From NCBI RefSeq assembly GCF_001570565.1, contig NZ_BBXE01000013.1:186001-250000 (forward strand): a stretch of 64,000 nucleotides of DNA, in the 5' to 3' direction. Origin of the DNA: Herbidospora yilanensis (GTDB lineage Bacteria > Actinomycetota > Actinomycetes > Streptosporangiales > Streptosporangiaceae). Position 1 is the first letter of the stretch. The number at the start of each line of letters is the position of its first letter. The notes under the pieces were generated by a model. That model was not told where the DNA came from. It did no database searches and worked only from the letters and a program-made list of their open reading frames with translations. Both the position numbers and the translations under genes were made by a program. Of the stretch, positions 21,667-30,558 are shown in pieces.

Positions 21667-22716
21667 TCAGGTGGCGGCGGCGGCGAGCTTCTCCGCGAGC
21701 TCGGCGTCGAGCAGGGCCTGGATCACCGCGTCGAGGTCGCCGTCGAGCACCTGGTCGAGGTTGTAGGCCTTGAACCCGACCCGGTGGTCGGAGATGCGGT
21801 TCTCCGGGTAGTTGTAGGTGCGCACCCGCTCGGACCGGTCCACCGTGCGGACCTGCGACTTGCGCTCGGCCATCGCGGCGGCGTTGGCCTCTTCCTCGGC
21901 GATGGCCTGCAGCCGGGCCCTGAGGATGCGCATCGCCGACTCCTTGTTCTGGAGCTGGCTCTTCTCGTTCTGGCACGACACCACGACGCCCGTCGGGATG
22001 TGGGTGATGCGCACCGCCGAGTCGGTCGTGTTGACGCTCTGGCCACCGGGACCGCTGGAGCGGTAGACGTCGATCCGCAGGTCGTTGGGGTCGATCTGTA
22101 CGTCGACCTCTTCGGCCTCGGGGTAGACGAGCACCCCGGCGGCCGAGGTGTGGATGCGCCCCTGCGACTCGGTCGCCGGCACCCGCTGCACCCGGTGGAC
22201 GCCGCCCTCGAACTTGAGCCGCCCCCAGGCGCCTTCGCGGCCCTTGATGGCGACCGTGACGTCTTTGTAGCCGCCCAGGTCGGAGTGTTGCGCGTCGATG
22301 ATCTCGGTCTTGTAGCCGACGCGTTCCGCGTAGCGCAGGTACATGCGGAGCAGGTCGCCGGCGAACAACATGGACTCCTGGCCGCCTTCGCCGGCCTTGA
22401 TCTCCATGATGATGTCTTTGTCGTCGTTGGGGTCGCGGGGCACCAGCAGGTGGCGCAGCCGCTCCTCCAGCGCGGGGACGCGGGCCTCCAGCTCGGCCGC
22501 CTCCTCGGCGAACGAGGGGTCTTCGCCGGCGAGTTCGCGGGCCGCCTTGATGTCGTCGCGCACCTGGCCGAGCTCGCGGTAGGTGCCGACGATCGGCGTG
22601 AGCTGGGCGTAACGCTTCCCGAACTGCCTGGCCTTCGCCTGGTCGGCGTGCACGGCCGGGTCAGCGAGCTTCAGTTCGAGATCTGCGTATTCGCTGATGA
22701 GCTCGTCGAGGTTCAC
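21667..22716 (-). CDS. prfA: Peptide chain release factor 1
   Basis: A 349-residue class I release factor that terminates at UAA and UAG. The RF1-specific anticodon-like tripeptide PAT is in [14 protein letters not shown]. The peptidyl-transferase loop has GGQ at residues 224-226 ([17 protein letters not shown]). Length and domain order are standard for RF1. Confidence 0.97.
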   Translation of the reverse strand: MNLDELISEYADLELKLADPAVHADQAKARQFGKRYAQLTPIVGTYRELGQVRDDIKAARELAGEDPSFAEEAAELEARVPALEERLRHLLVPRDPNDDKDIIMEIKAGEGGQESMLFAGDLLRMYLRYAERVGYKTEIIDAQHSDLGGYKDVTVAIKGREGAWGRLKFEGGVHRVQRVPATESQGRIHTSAAGVLVYPEAEEVDVQIDPNDLRIDVYRSSGPGGQSVNTTDSAVRITHIPTGVVVSCQNEKSQLQNKESAMRILRARLQAIAEEEANAAAMAERKSQVRTVDRSERVRTYNYPENRISDHRVGFKAYNLDQVLDGDLDAVIQALLDAELAEKLAAAAT

Positions 22717-22826
22717 CGCGCGTCCCCTCCTGCTGGTCGAATCGAGTAGGCCCTATTCACCACGAACGCCGACCCGGGCGCGCCCCCTGCGAGGAGGACG
22801 GTTCCGAGCCGGCGTCTGGGAAGGAG

Positions 22827-23045
22827 CTACTTGCCCGCGGCCTTCTTGCCGAACCGGGCCTCGAAGCGCGCCACGCGGCCGCCCGTGTCGAGGATCTTCT
22901 GCTTGCCCGTGTAGAAGGGGTGGCACGCCGAGCAGACGTCGGCGTGGATCGCGCCGTTCTTGGCGGTGCTGCGCGTGGTGAACGTGTTACCGCACGAACA
23001 CGTCACATTGGTGACGACGTAGGTGGGGTGGATGTCGGGCTTCAT
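22827..23045 (-). CDS. rpmE: 50S ribosomal protein L31, zinc-binding form
   Basis: A 72-residue L31 of the C+ type: four Cys residues in TCSCG and [12 protein letters not shown] can bind zinc. The N-terminus [10 protein letters not shown] and the tail FGKKAAGK are typical. The ATG at 23045 is preferred because GGAGAGGAAACAGG lies upstream and longer extensions lack homology. It sits between rho and prfA as in other actinobacteria, although here rho is 5 kb away because of inserted genes. Confidence 0.97.
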   Translation of the reverse strand: MKPDIHPTYVVTNVTCSCGNTFTTRSTAKNGAIHADVCSACHPFYTGKQKILDTGGRVARFEARFGKKAAGK

Positions 23046-23318
23046 ACCTGTTTCCTCTCCGGGGCGCGGTCGCCGGATCGCCTCTGTCAACCTGGAGACC
23101 AGGGGGGCGGGAACCGGAACCGCAACGGTTCGGCTACCAGTGTGCCAGATCGGAGAACCCTCCCAGGCCATCACGCATTCCCGGGGCCGTCGCTGAACGA
23201 TGCCTGGGAAGTCCGTGAGAAGGTCACCGCGCGTGTGGACTGGTCACAGGGGCCCCACTAGGCTCGCCCTGCTCAAACCCGAGCTTTTCCCTCAAAATTA
23301 CCTTAGTTAGGGGATTCG

Positions 23319-24464
23319 ATGAGGAAAGGCCTGCGACTGCTCATTGCAGGCGCCAGCGGGGTGGCACTCTTCGCCAGCGGTGTGGCCATCGCCGCCTCCC
23401 CCGCTTCAGCCGAGCCCGTCGGGGTGACGAACAGTGTCGTCAACGACACGTTCATCCCGCCGGTCTCCCAGGACACCATGTCGTTCTCGTTCGATCTGGC
23501 AGACGCCTATCACGGGAAAGCCCCCGACAACTCCTGGTACCCCAAGTACAAGATCTGGGCCCGCGTCACCCCGGACTACAACCCCGGCAACGGCGTGACG
23601 GTGAACTGGCGCGCCGCCACGGTCACGCAGTTGGCGAAGGTGACCACCGACCCCGGTAGCGGCGCGAAGAGGATCACCGGCAGCTTCACCGTCCAGAACA
23701 ACGACAAGCCGGGGGACCGGTGGAGGCTGCAGATCTCGCCGGAACTCCTTCCGGCCGCCGGGACTCCGTCGCCCACCGCGACGGCCGCGCCGGACACCTG
23801 GCAGGACGTGAAGACCTTCGCGGTCACGGCGGCCACGCGGGTCTCCAACGTCGGCATCGACCCGAACCCCGTCGTGCTCAAGGGCGCGACCGACGTCGGC
23901 TTCAGCGCGACGATCGAGAAGTTCGGCGGCGAGACGCTCAAGCAGGTCCGCGCGCTGCACCCGTCGAGCGGCGAGTACTACTCGCTCGGCACCTCGCTCG
24001 AGGGTGACGACAAGAGCTACTACAACTTCGTGACCATGGGCACCGACGCTCCGGCCGGTGACTGGCAGATCAAGTTCACGATCACGCGCGGCACGAAGAC
24101 CTACGCCTTCACCAAGGGCTTCAAGGTCAGCAAGACCTCCGCCCCGGCGTCGAAGGCCAAGTCGAAGATCACGATGTCCATCTCGCCGACGAAGGTGAAG
24201 AAGGGCAAGTACATCAAGGTCTACGGCAAGGTCTACCGCGGCGTTAAGTCGTGGGGCCCGTGGAAGAAGAAGATCCTCAAGCTGTACTTCAAGAAGAAGG
24301 GCACCAAGAGCTGGAAGTTCGTCGGCTACGTCGGTGCCAACAACTCCGGCAAGTACAGCAAGACGGTCAAGCCGAAGTACGACGGCTGGTACCGGATGGC
24401 GGCGACCTCGACTTCGGCCACGAAGTCGTCGTACTCGCCGTACAAGCTCGTAGACGTTCGCTGA
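23319..24464 (+). CDS. Secreted lysine-rich protein, paralogue 1
   Basis: A 381-residue secreted protein of unknown function. The Sec signal peptide covers residues 1-31 with cleavage after ASPASA. The mature part looks like beta-sandwich material: a region at about 32-165, a second at about 166-275 (VSNVGIDPNPVVLKG; TRGTKTYAFTKGFKV), and a Lys/Tyr-rich C-terminal domain at about 285-381 (ISPTKVKKGKYIKVYGKVYR; SGKYSKTVKPKYDGWYR) resembling bacterial Ig-like or bulk-surface domains. No catalytic motif and no sorting signal were seen. The next gene is a clear paralogue. GTTAGGGGATTCG upstream gives the ribosome site. Confidence 0.85.
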   Translation: MRKGLRLLIAGASGVALFASGVAIAASPASAEPVGVTNSVVNDTFIPPVSQDTMSFSFDLADAYHGKAPDNSWYPKYKIWARVTPDYNPGNGVTVNWRAATVTQLAKVTTDPGSGAKRITGSFTVQNNDKPGDRWRLQISPELLPAAGTPSPTATAAPDTWQDVKTFAVTAATRVSNVGIDPNPVVLKGATDVGFSATIEKFGGETLKQVRALHPSSGEYYSLGTSLEGDDKSYYNFVTMGTDAPAGDWQIKFTITRGTKTYAFTKGFKVSKTSAPASKAKSKITMSISPTKVKKGKYIKVYGKVYRGVKSWGPWKKKILKLYFKKKGTKSWKFVGYVGANNSGKYSKTVKPKYDGWYRMAATSTSATKSSYSPYKLVDVR

Positions 24465-24469
24465 TCCTG

Positions 24470-24505
24470 TACGGCTCGCGCCATCAACCCCTGGCGCAAG
24501 CCGTA
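24470..24505 (+). terminator. Long hairpin after secreted paralogue 1
   Basis: TACGGCTCGCGCCA and TGGCGCAAGCCGTA pair over 14 bases with one mismatch around an 8-base loop, starting 5 bases after the stop codon. No T run follows. It is a probable factor-assisted or structure-only terminator, or an mRNA 3' stabiliser. Confidence 0.6.
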
Positions 24506-24515
24506 TAGGCCACGA

Positions 24516-24545
24516 ATGGGCCCACGTGTGCACACGTGGGCCCAT
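24516..24545. repeat. Perfect 30-bp palindrome between secreted paralogues
   Basis: ATGGGCCCACGTGTG followed directly by its reverse complement makes an uninterrupted 30-bp perfect palindrome. It lies between the paralogue 1 hairpin and the leader of paralogue 2. A loopless palindrome is more typical of a dimeric protein-binding site or an extruded cruciform than of a normal terminator, although it could act as one in RNA. Confidence 0.9.
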
Positions 24546-24588
24546 GTCACGTTATTCTCACAAGCTCTATTTTCTCCCAATACTCACT

Positions 24589-24608
24589 CATGTAAGGGGC
24601 CTTACATG
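24589..24608 (+). promoter_or_regulatory. Palindrome covering ribosome site and start codon of paralogue 2
   Basis: CATGTAAGG-GG-CCTTACATG is a 9-bp perfect stem with two central bases. The ribosome-binding AAGGGG is at 24594-24599 and the start codon ATG at 24606-24608, so a folded RNA would hide both. It could be a translational switch or an operator. The structure is visible; the function is inferred. Confidence 0.55.
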
Positions 24609-25700
24609 CGCAAGAGCCTGCGGCTCATGGTTGCGGCCGCCACGGGGGCGGTGCTCTTCGCCACCGGCGGGATCGTCGCCGCCTCACCCGCCTTCGCCGC
24701 TGACGGATCGGTCGACGCGGCCGGCATCGGTCTCACCGACCTGTTCATCCCGCCGTCGGGTAGCGACAAGATCCCCTTCAAGGTGAAGGTGAACAACCCC
24801 TACGCGAAGGGCGCCGACAAGCCGGGCAAGGTACACGTTCAGTTCCTCAGGACTGACGAGACCGACGCCAGCGCCCACGCCGGCACCGCCGCCGACATCC
24901 CCGTCGTCAGCGCGACGCCCGCTCCGGCCACCAGCCTTGAGGTCGCCGCCTCCATCCCGGTCTCGTCGACCGACAAGCCGGGCAAGTGGAAGTACCGCCT
25001 GGCCTACACCGAGAACGGCGTCACCACCGCGCCGAGCTATCTGGCCTGGAACGAGATCACCATCGCCACGGCGACCCGGGTGACCTCGGCGAACGTCGAC
25101 CCCGACCCGGTCGTGCTGAAGAAGAACGAAGAAGTCGACGTCTTCACCAACTTCAAGCTCGAGAAGTACGGCGACGAGAAGGTCACCAACGTCCGCTACG
25201 AGCACTCCTCGGGCGACTACTACACGCTGCCCACCGGCCTTGAGGCCGACGACAGCTACCACGGTTCGGCCTCCTTCGACTACCAGTCCCCGGCGGGATC
25301 CTGGCAGCTCAAGGTCACCGTCACGCGTGGCTCGAAGACCTACAGCTTCGTCAAGGGCTTCTCGGTCAAGGGCGCCTCGGCGGCGGCCAAGGCCAAGTCG
25401 AAGATCACGATCGCCGTCTCGCCCGCGAAGGTGAAGAAGGGCAAGACGGTCAAGATCTACGGCAAGGTCTACCGCGGCACCAGCAAGTGGGGCGCGTGGT
25501 CCAAGAAGATCCTCAAGCTCTACTTCAAGAAGAAGGGCACCAAGACCTGGAAGTTCGTCGGCTACGTGGGCGCCAACTCGACGGGCAAGTACAGCAAGAC
25601 CGTCAAGCCCAAGTACGACGGCTACTGGCGTCTCCAGGCGACCAGCACCAGCGCGACCAACTCGTCGCTGTCGCCGTACAAGCTGGTCGACGTCCGCTGA
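24606..25700 (+). CDS. Secreted lysine-rich protein, paralogue 2
   Basis: A 364-residue paralogue of the preceding gene with the same layout: signal peptide (residues 1-31/32, cleavage around ASPAFAA), two beta-rich regions and a C-terminal Lys-rich domain nearly identical to paralogue 1 (KKILKLYFKKKGTK; FVGYVGAN; SPYKLVDVR). The C-terminal domains are far more alike than the N-terminal thirds, so the N-terminal part probably carries the specialised role. The ATG at 24606 is chosen by its ribosome site and match to the paralogue's signal peptide. Its 5' region has its own palindromes, so it may be regulated separately. Confidence 0.85.
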   Translation: MRKSLRLMVAAATGAVLFATGGIVAASPAFAADGSVDAAGIGLTDLFIPPSGSDKIPFKVKVNNPYAKGADKPGKVHVQFLRTDETDASAHAGTAADIPVVSATPAPATSLEVAASIPVSSTDKPGKWKYRLAYTENGVTTAPSYLAWNEITIATATRVTSANVDPDPVVLKKNEEVDVFTNFKLEKYGDEKVTNVRYEHSSGDYYTLPTGLEADDSYHGSASFDYQSPAGSWQLKVTVTRGSKTYSFVKGFSVKGASAAAKAKSKITIAVSPAKVKKGKTVKIYGKVYRGTSKWGAWSKKILKLYFKKKGTKTWKFVGYVGANSTGKYSKTVKPKYDGYWRLQATSTSATNSSLSPYKLVDVR

Positions 25701-25728
25701 CGTTCTCCGGCTGAACCAAGGCTTCCAC

Positions 25729-25760
25729 GAAAGGGGCGTCCCGGAAGGGGCGCCCCTTTC
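25729..25760 (+). terminator. Hairpin terminator after paralogue 2
   Basis: GAAAGGGGCG and CGCCCCTTTC form a perfect 10-bp stem around a 12-base loop, 28 bases after the stop. It is followed by CAGTGCC rather than T residues, so termination strength is uncertain. Confidence 0.65.
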
Positions 25761-25924
25761 CAGTGCCTCCCCTCACGTTCACGCCTGTCCCTATTGCCGC
25801 TTCGCGCCAAACTTGTCCGCCGTTTCTGGGCGCACCACGCGCGACCGGGCGGCGCCGGATGCGGCGAGAAGACCGGCGGCGGGCGGTGCCGGGGTGGGCG
25901 GAGCCGTAACGGAGAAGAAGATGT

Positions 25925-26569
25925 TCAGGGCCGGTGGCCGAGATAGGCCAGGACCGCGAGAACGCGCCGGTGGTCGTCGGGCGCGGGATCGAGGGCGAGC
26001 TTCAGGAAGATGCTGGAGATGTGTTTCTCCACCGCCCCCTCCGACACCACCAGCCGGCTGGCGATGGCGCTGTTCGAGCGGCCTTCGGCCATGAGCGCCA
26101 GGACCTCGGTCTCGCGGCCGGTCAGGCGTTCGTGCGGGAGCCGGCGGCGGCCCAGGAGTTGCACGACCACGTCAGGATCGATCACCGCGCCGCCGGAGGC
26201 GACCCTCCGGACCGCGTCGAGGAACTCGGCCACTTCGGCCACCCGCTCCTTCAACAGGTAGCCGACGGCCTGGGCGCCGGCTCCCAGCAGGTCGGTGGCG
26301 TAGCGCTCCTCCACGTACTGCGACAACACCAGGATCGGGAAGCCCGGCCGCCTGGACCTGATCTCCAGGGCGGCGCGCAGGCCCTCGTCGGTGTGGGAGG
26401 GGGGCATGCGCACGTCGACGACGGCGAGGTCGGGGTCGTGTACGTCGACCGCCTCCACCAGCGAGGGGCCGTCGCCCACCGCGGCGACGGTCTCGATCCC
26501 GCCGTCGGCCAGCAGCCGGGACAGGCCCTCGCGCAGCAGCACCGAGTCTTCCGCGATCACCACACGCAT
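25925..26569 (-). CDS. NarL/LuxR-family response regulator
   Basis: A 214-residue response regulator with acidic residues E7/D8, phospho-acceptor D52 (LAVVDVRMPPSHTDEGL) and the Lys in GYLLKERV. The C-terminal LuxR-type DNA-binding domain (about 145-205) contains LTGRETEVLALMAEG and VSEGAVEKHISSIF. ATG 26569 is preferred; the longer in-frame extension is inside the kinase gene. It follows its kinase with a 4-bp gap. Confidence 0.92.
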   Translation of the reverse strand: MRVVIAEDSVLLREGLSRLLADGGIETVAAVGDGPSLVEAVDVHDPDLAVVDVRMPPSHTDEGLRAALEIRSRRPGFPILVLSQYVEERYATDLLGAGAQAVGYLLKERVAEVAEFLDAVRRVASGGAVIDPDVVVQLLGRRRLPHERLTGRETEVLALMAEGRSNSAIASRLVVSEGAVEKHISSIFLKLALDPAPDDHRRVLAVLAYLGHRP

Positions 26570-26573
26570 GCGG

Positions 26574-27857
26574 TCACCATACGCAGGGCAAGTCGGCCCT
26601 GATGAGGGTGGGACCGCCGGGCGGGCTGTCGACGGTGAGCACGCCGTCGATGGTGGCCGCCCGGTCGGCCAGGCCGTTGAGGCCTCCACCCGGGCGGACC
26701 ACGGCTCCCCCGACGCCGTTGTCGGCGATCTCGACGACGACCCGGTCGGCCGCTCTGCTCACTTTGACGCTCGCCTCGGTGGCTTCGGAGTATCTGGCCA
26801 TGTTGGTGAGGGCTTCGGCCACGACGAAGTAGGCGATGCTCTCGACGGCCGCCGGGGGACGGTCGGTGATCTCGACGGTCACCTCGACCCGCACGGGGGC
26901 GCGGGCGGCCAGGGACGACAGGGCGGCGTCGAGGCCCCTGTCGGTGAGGATCGCCGGGTAGATGCCCCTGGCCAGGTCTCTGAGCTCGGCTATCGCCGCC
27001 TTCGCGCCCGCCGCGGCGCTCGCGACCAGGATCTTGGCCTGGTGGGGGTCGTCGTCGAACTTCGCCTGGGCGCGGCCCAGGTCGAGGGCGACCGACAGGA
27101 GGCGCTGCTGCGCGCCGTCGTGGAGGTCGCGTTCGATGCGGCGGCGTTCGGCCTCGGCGGCGTTCACGCCTCTGGCCCGGCTGGCCCTCAGATCCTCGTT
27201 GCGGGCCAGGAGCAGCTTGCGGTCATCGGTGCCCAAGAGCGCCCTCGCCACCCAGCCGTGGGCCAGTGCGGCGCCCCTGAGGGCGTACAGGGACGCGACC
27301 AGGGAGACCACGCCGACCAGCATGACCAGCACGGCCTCCGGGACGGTCGAGACCTCGGCGAACCAGGCCGTCATGGTGCGGTCGGTCAGCACGATCGGCA
27401 ACGGGAGGGCCAGGAGCTCCAGGCCCAGCGACCACAGGCCGAAGACGACGAAGAACTCCAGCAGGCCCAGGGGGCAGAGCAGCAGGACGTAACCGAGGTC
27501 CTTCCACGTGGCCAGGTCGACGAAGAGCCACCTGAGGTGGGCGTAGAGACCGCCGTCGGGGCGGGGCAGGTAGGGATCGGGGATGTGCACGCCGAGCGTC
27601 CAGCGCACGAACCGGCGCTCCGCGAAGGCGACGGCCCGCCACAGCAGGATCAGCACCGCCAGCATGGGCAGACCGACCCAGATCAGGACCAGGATCAGCG
27701 AGAGCGGCAACGCCAGCCCCAGGCCGACGAAACAGGCGGTGCCGAGGGCGGGGGCGACGATGAAGTAGGGCGCCGCCTTCCACGTGACCGGGTCGACCGC
27801 GATGCCCAGAGGCCCCCACGGGCCGAAGGGGACCCTGTCCCGCAACCTTCGCTCCAT
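26574..27857 (-). CDS. Sensor histidine kinase with N-terminal Sensor (PF13796-like) membrane domain
   Basis: A 427-residue kinase. Residues about 20-205 form a membrane domain with two hydrophobic pairs separated by the segment ERRFVRWTLGVHIPDPYLP, matching the actinobacterial Sensor domain. HisKA_3 has His in ERDLHDGAQQRLLSVALDLG, and the HATPase domain has VAEALTNMARYSEA, ADNGVGG and GGLNGLADRAATIDG. The ATG at 27857 gives a normal family length. The pair may respond to the cell envelope, but the signal and targets are not visible. Confidence 0.92.
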   Translation of the reverse strand: MERRLRDRVPFGPWGPLGIAVDPVTWKAAPYFIVAPALGTACFVGLGLALPLSLILVLIWVGLPMLAVLILLWRAVAFAERRFVRWTLGVHIPDPYLPRPDGGLYAHLRWLFVDLATWKDLGYVLLLCPLGLLEFFVVFGLWSLGLELLALPLPIVLTDRTMTAWFAEVSTVPEAVLVMLVGVVSLVASLYALRGAALAHGWVARALLGTDDRKLLLARNEDLRASRARGVNAAEAERRRIERDLHDGAQQRLLSVALDLGRAQAKFDDDPHQAKILVASAAAGAKAAIAELRDLARGIYPAILTDRGLDAALSSLAARAPVRVEVTVEITDRPPAAVESIAYFVVAEALTNMARYSEATEASVKVSRAADRVVVEIADNGVGGAVVRPGGGLNGLADRAATIDGVLTVDSPPGGPTLIRADLPCVW

Positions 27858-28112
27858 GGGTTCGAGGATGCCAAAGGGCAGGCTGCCGGGGGTATGGAGC
27901 GACCGGGGTGGGGGTAACCCCCCGATTTGCCCCTTGATGTCAGAGATGGCCGCAGCGGATCCGTTCGGTCCTGACTTCGACGAATACTGCTGATCGGGGT
28001 ATGTGTCGGCCGTCGCGGTGCGGGCCCTGCGCGGCCGGTCGGCGCCGGTTACGGCGGGATTCGGCGGCGGCGGGCGGGGCAGGGTGGGCGAGAGCCGTGA
28101 CGGAGGCAAGAA
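27858..28112. other. Intergenic region between kinase start and rho terminator
   Basis: About 255 bases without a supportable gene. It must contain the promoter of the minus-strand kinase/regulator pair; no confident -35/-10 pair could be named. Confidence 0.5.
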
Positions 28113-28141
28113 AAAGACCCCGGACGGCGCCCGGGGTCTTT
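28113..28141 (-). terminator. Intrinsic terminator of rho
   Basis: AAAGACCCCGG and CCGGGGTCTTT make a perfect 11-bp stem with a 7-base loop. On the minus strand it is followed by a T-rich run (TTTTTCTT), giving a textbook Rho-independent terminator 46 bases after the rho stop. Confidence 0.88.
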
Positions 28142-28186
28142 CGCCCGGCGATCGCGGAGATCGCCGTGAGAGCTCTAGATCAGGTT

Positions 28187-30160
28187 CTAGTCGCGGTCGT
28201 TGCTGACGGTGGTCTTCTGGACCTGCATCAGGAACTCGACGTTGCTCTTGGTCTCCTTCATCTTCTCCAGGAGGAGCTCCAGGGCCTGCTGCATGTCGAG
28301 CGCGTGGAGCACGCGGCGCAGCTTCCAGATGACCTGGAGTTCGTCCTTGCCCATGAGGATCTCTTCCTTGCGGGTGCCGGACGCGTCGACGTCGACCGCG
28401 GGGAAGATGCGCTTGTCGGCCAGGGAGCGGTTGAGCTTGAGCTCCATGTTGCCGGTGCCCTTGAACTCCTCGAAGATGACCTCGTCCATCTTCGAGCCGG
28501 TCTCGACCAGGGCCGTCGCGAGGATCGTCAGCGAGCCGCCGTTCTCGATGTTGCGGGCGGCGCCGAAGAAGCGCTTGGGCGGGTAGAGGGCCGTGGAGTC
28601 GACACCACCCGACAGGATGCGGCCCGACGCGGGGGCGGCCAGGTTGTAGGCGCGGCCCAGGCGGGTGATCGAGTCGAGCAGGACGACCACGTCGTGGCCC
28701 AGCTCCACGAGGCGCTTGGCGCGCTCGATGGCCAGCTCGGCGACGGTGGTGTGGTCTTCGGCCGGGCGGTCGAAGGTCGAGTGGATGACCTCGCCCTTGA
28801 CCGACCGCTGCATGTCGGTGACCTCTTCCGGACGCTCGTCGACGAGGACGACCATCAGGTGGCACTCGGGGTTGTTGCGGGTGATCGCGTTGGCGATGGC
28901 CTGGAGGACCATCGTCTTGCCGGCCTTCGGCGGCGACACGATCAGGCCGCGCTGGCCCTTGCCGATCGGGCTGACCAGGTCGATGATCCGCGTGGTCATG
29001 ATGTTGGGCTCGGTCTCCAGCCGCAGGCGCTCCTGCGGGTAGAGGGGGGTGAGCTTGTTGAAGTCGGGGCGCTGGCGGGCCTGGTCGGGCTCCATGCCGT
29101 TGACGGTGTCGAGGCGGACCAGCGCGTTGAACTTCTCGCGGCGCTCGCCGTCGCGCGGCTGGCGGACGGCGCCGGTGATGACGTCGCCCTTGCGCAGGCC
29201 GTTGCGGCGGATCTGGGCCAGCGAGACGTAGACGTCGTTGGCGCCGGGCAGGTAGCCGCTGGTGCGGACGAACGCGTAGTTGTCGAGGATGTCGAGGATG
29301 CCGGCGATCGGGATCAGGACGTCGTCGTCGCTGACCACGGGCTCGCTGGCGTCGCCGAAACGGTCGCGGCCGCGGCGGTTGCGCTCGCGGAAGCGGCCAC
29401 GACGGCCGCGCGGGTCGTCGTCCTGCGGGCCGCCCTGGCCCGGACCGCCCTGGTTCTGGCCCTGGCCGTCCTGGCGGGTGTCCTGCTGGCGGTCCTGGCG
29501 GGTGTCCTGGCGGGTGTCCTGGCGGTCGTTGCGGCCCCCACGGTCGCCACGCTCGTTGCGGTCGCCGCGCTCCTGGCGGTCGCCGCGCTCGCCGCGGTCC
29601 TGACGGTCGCCGCGGTCCTGGCGGTCGCTTCGGTCGCCGCGGTCGGGGCGCTCACGGCGCTCGCCGCGCTCCCCGCGGCCACGACGCTCGCGGCGGTCGC
29701 CGCGCTGCTCACGGCCTTCGGACGGGGCCTCGGACTGCTCCACGACGGTCGGGGTCGTCTGCACCGTAGGCTCGAGGGATGCCGGCGGGGCCGATTCGAC
29801 ACGCTCTGCGGGAGCCTCGGCCGGGGCCTCGGCGGGCGCCGCGGCGGCGGCGCGGGAGGAACGTTCCCGGCGGGTTCTGGTGGGCCGCTCAGCCGGGGCG
29901 GCCTCCGCCTTGGGCTCGCTCTTGGGCTCGGGCTTGCTCTCCGCGGCGGGCTGCGCCGCCGCCCCCTGCTTCTCCTGGATGGCCGCGATGAGCTGGCTCT
30001 TCCGCATCCGGCCGGTGCCGCTGATGCCGAGACCGGAGGCCATCGCCTGCAGTTCGGGGAGCACCATGGCCGACAGGCCGGTGCCGGAGCGGCGACGGCG
30101 CGCGGTCGTGGGGGCGTCGCCGACGGGTGCGTCGGCGAGGAGTTCGGTGGTGTCGCTCAA
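28187..30160 (-). CDS. rho: Transcription termination factor Rho
   Basis: A 657-residue Rho, an RNA-dependent hexameric ATPase. An N-terminal SAP-like Rho-N helix domain (about 25-70, [20 protein letters not shown]) is followed by a long disordered insert (about 70-270) very rich in Arg, Asp, Gly and Gln, typical of high-GC actinobacteria and linked to RNA binding. The cold-shock-like primary RNA site comes next ([20 protein letters not shown]), then the ATPase with Walker A Lys415 ([12 protein letters not shown]), and [13 protein letters not shown]. The TTG start at 30160 has GGAAGGA upstream. Confidence 0.96.
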   Translation of the reverse strand: MSDTTELLADAPVGDAPTTARRRRSGTGLSAMVLPELQAMASGLGISGTGRMRKSQLIAAIQEKQGAAAQPAAESKPEPKSEPKAEAAPAERPTRTRRERSSRAAAAAPAEAPAEAPAERVESAPPASLEPTVQTTPTVVEQSEAPSEGREQRGDRRERRGRGERGERRERPDRGDRSDRQDRGDRQDRGERGDRQERGDRNERGDRGGRNDRQDTRQDTRQDRQQDTRQDGQGQNQGGPGQGGPQDDDPRGRRGRFRERNRRGRDRFGDASEPVVSDDDVLIPIAGILDILDNYAFVRTSGYLPGANDVYVSLAQIRRNGLRKGDVITGAVRQPRDGERREKFNALVRLDTVNGMEPDQARQRPDFNKLTPLYPQERLRLETEPNIMTTRIIDLVSPIGKGQRGLIVSPPKAGKTMVLQAIANAITRNNPECHLMVVLVDERPEEVTDMQRSVKGEVIHSTFDRPAEDHTTVAELAIERAKRLVELGHDVVVLLDSITRLGRAYNLAAPASGRILSGGVDSTALYPPKRFFGAARNIENGGSLTILATALVETGSKMDEVIFEEFKGTGNMELKLNRSLADKRIFPAVDVDASGTRKEEILMGKDELQVIWKLRRVLHALDMQQALELLLEKMKETKSNVEFLMQVQKTTVSNDRD

Positions 30161-30558
30161 CTAAGGGTCCTTCCCAGGGGTCGGGCGCCGGTCTGTCTGA
30201 TTCCGCCGTCCCGGTTATGCGACCCGGCGGGACAGACCGGGTCGGGCTTCGTGGATCTCGTGCGGTCGAGCCGGGTGCCGAGAATCACGAGCGGCAGGCT
30301 TCCAGGGGAGACCCCCTGGGATGCCACGACCGACCAGATGTCGAGGTGGCTCGAACGCGCATGTCTCCGAACGCGCCGCCCCCTGCCGCGTCGGCGGAGG
30401 GAGGAGGTGAGTTCAGGGAAATCGCCACGGCGGCTTCGGCTGTGCGAGGAACCGCGATGTACGAATGACAAGCACGCACCCAACACGGGGGCACCTGGTG
30501 CGGCTATCAGCCTAACATCACCGGCGCACACAGCTATTCCCTGAAGGTCGAAGAGGCA
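30161..30558 (-). promoter_or_regulatory. Long 5' leader/promoter region of rho
   Basis: A 398-bp gap between the thrB stop and the rho start. Short open frames exist, but none has a recognisable product or a good ribosome site. A long leader is consistent with autoregulation of rho by its own termination, which is established in E. coli; here that is inference. No intrinsic terminator for thrB was clear. Confidence 0.4.

Noticed and set aside
28001-30544. Very long plus-strand open frame opposite rho, with Val/Ala/Leu runs resembling membrane helices
   Set aside because: It mirrors the Arg/Asp-rich codons of rho on the other strand, which are strongly conserved; high GC removes stops. No homology or ribosome site.
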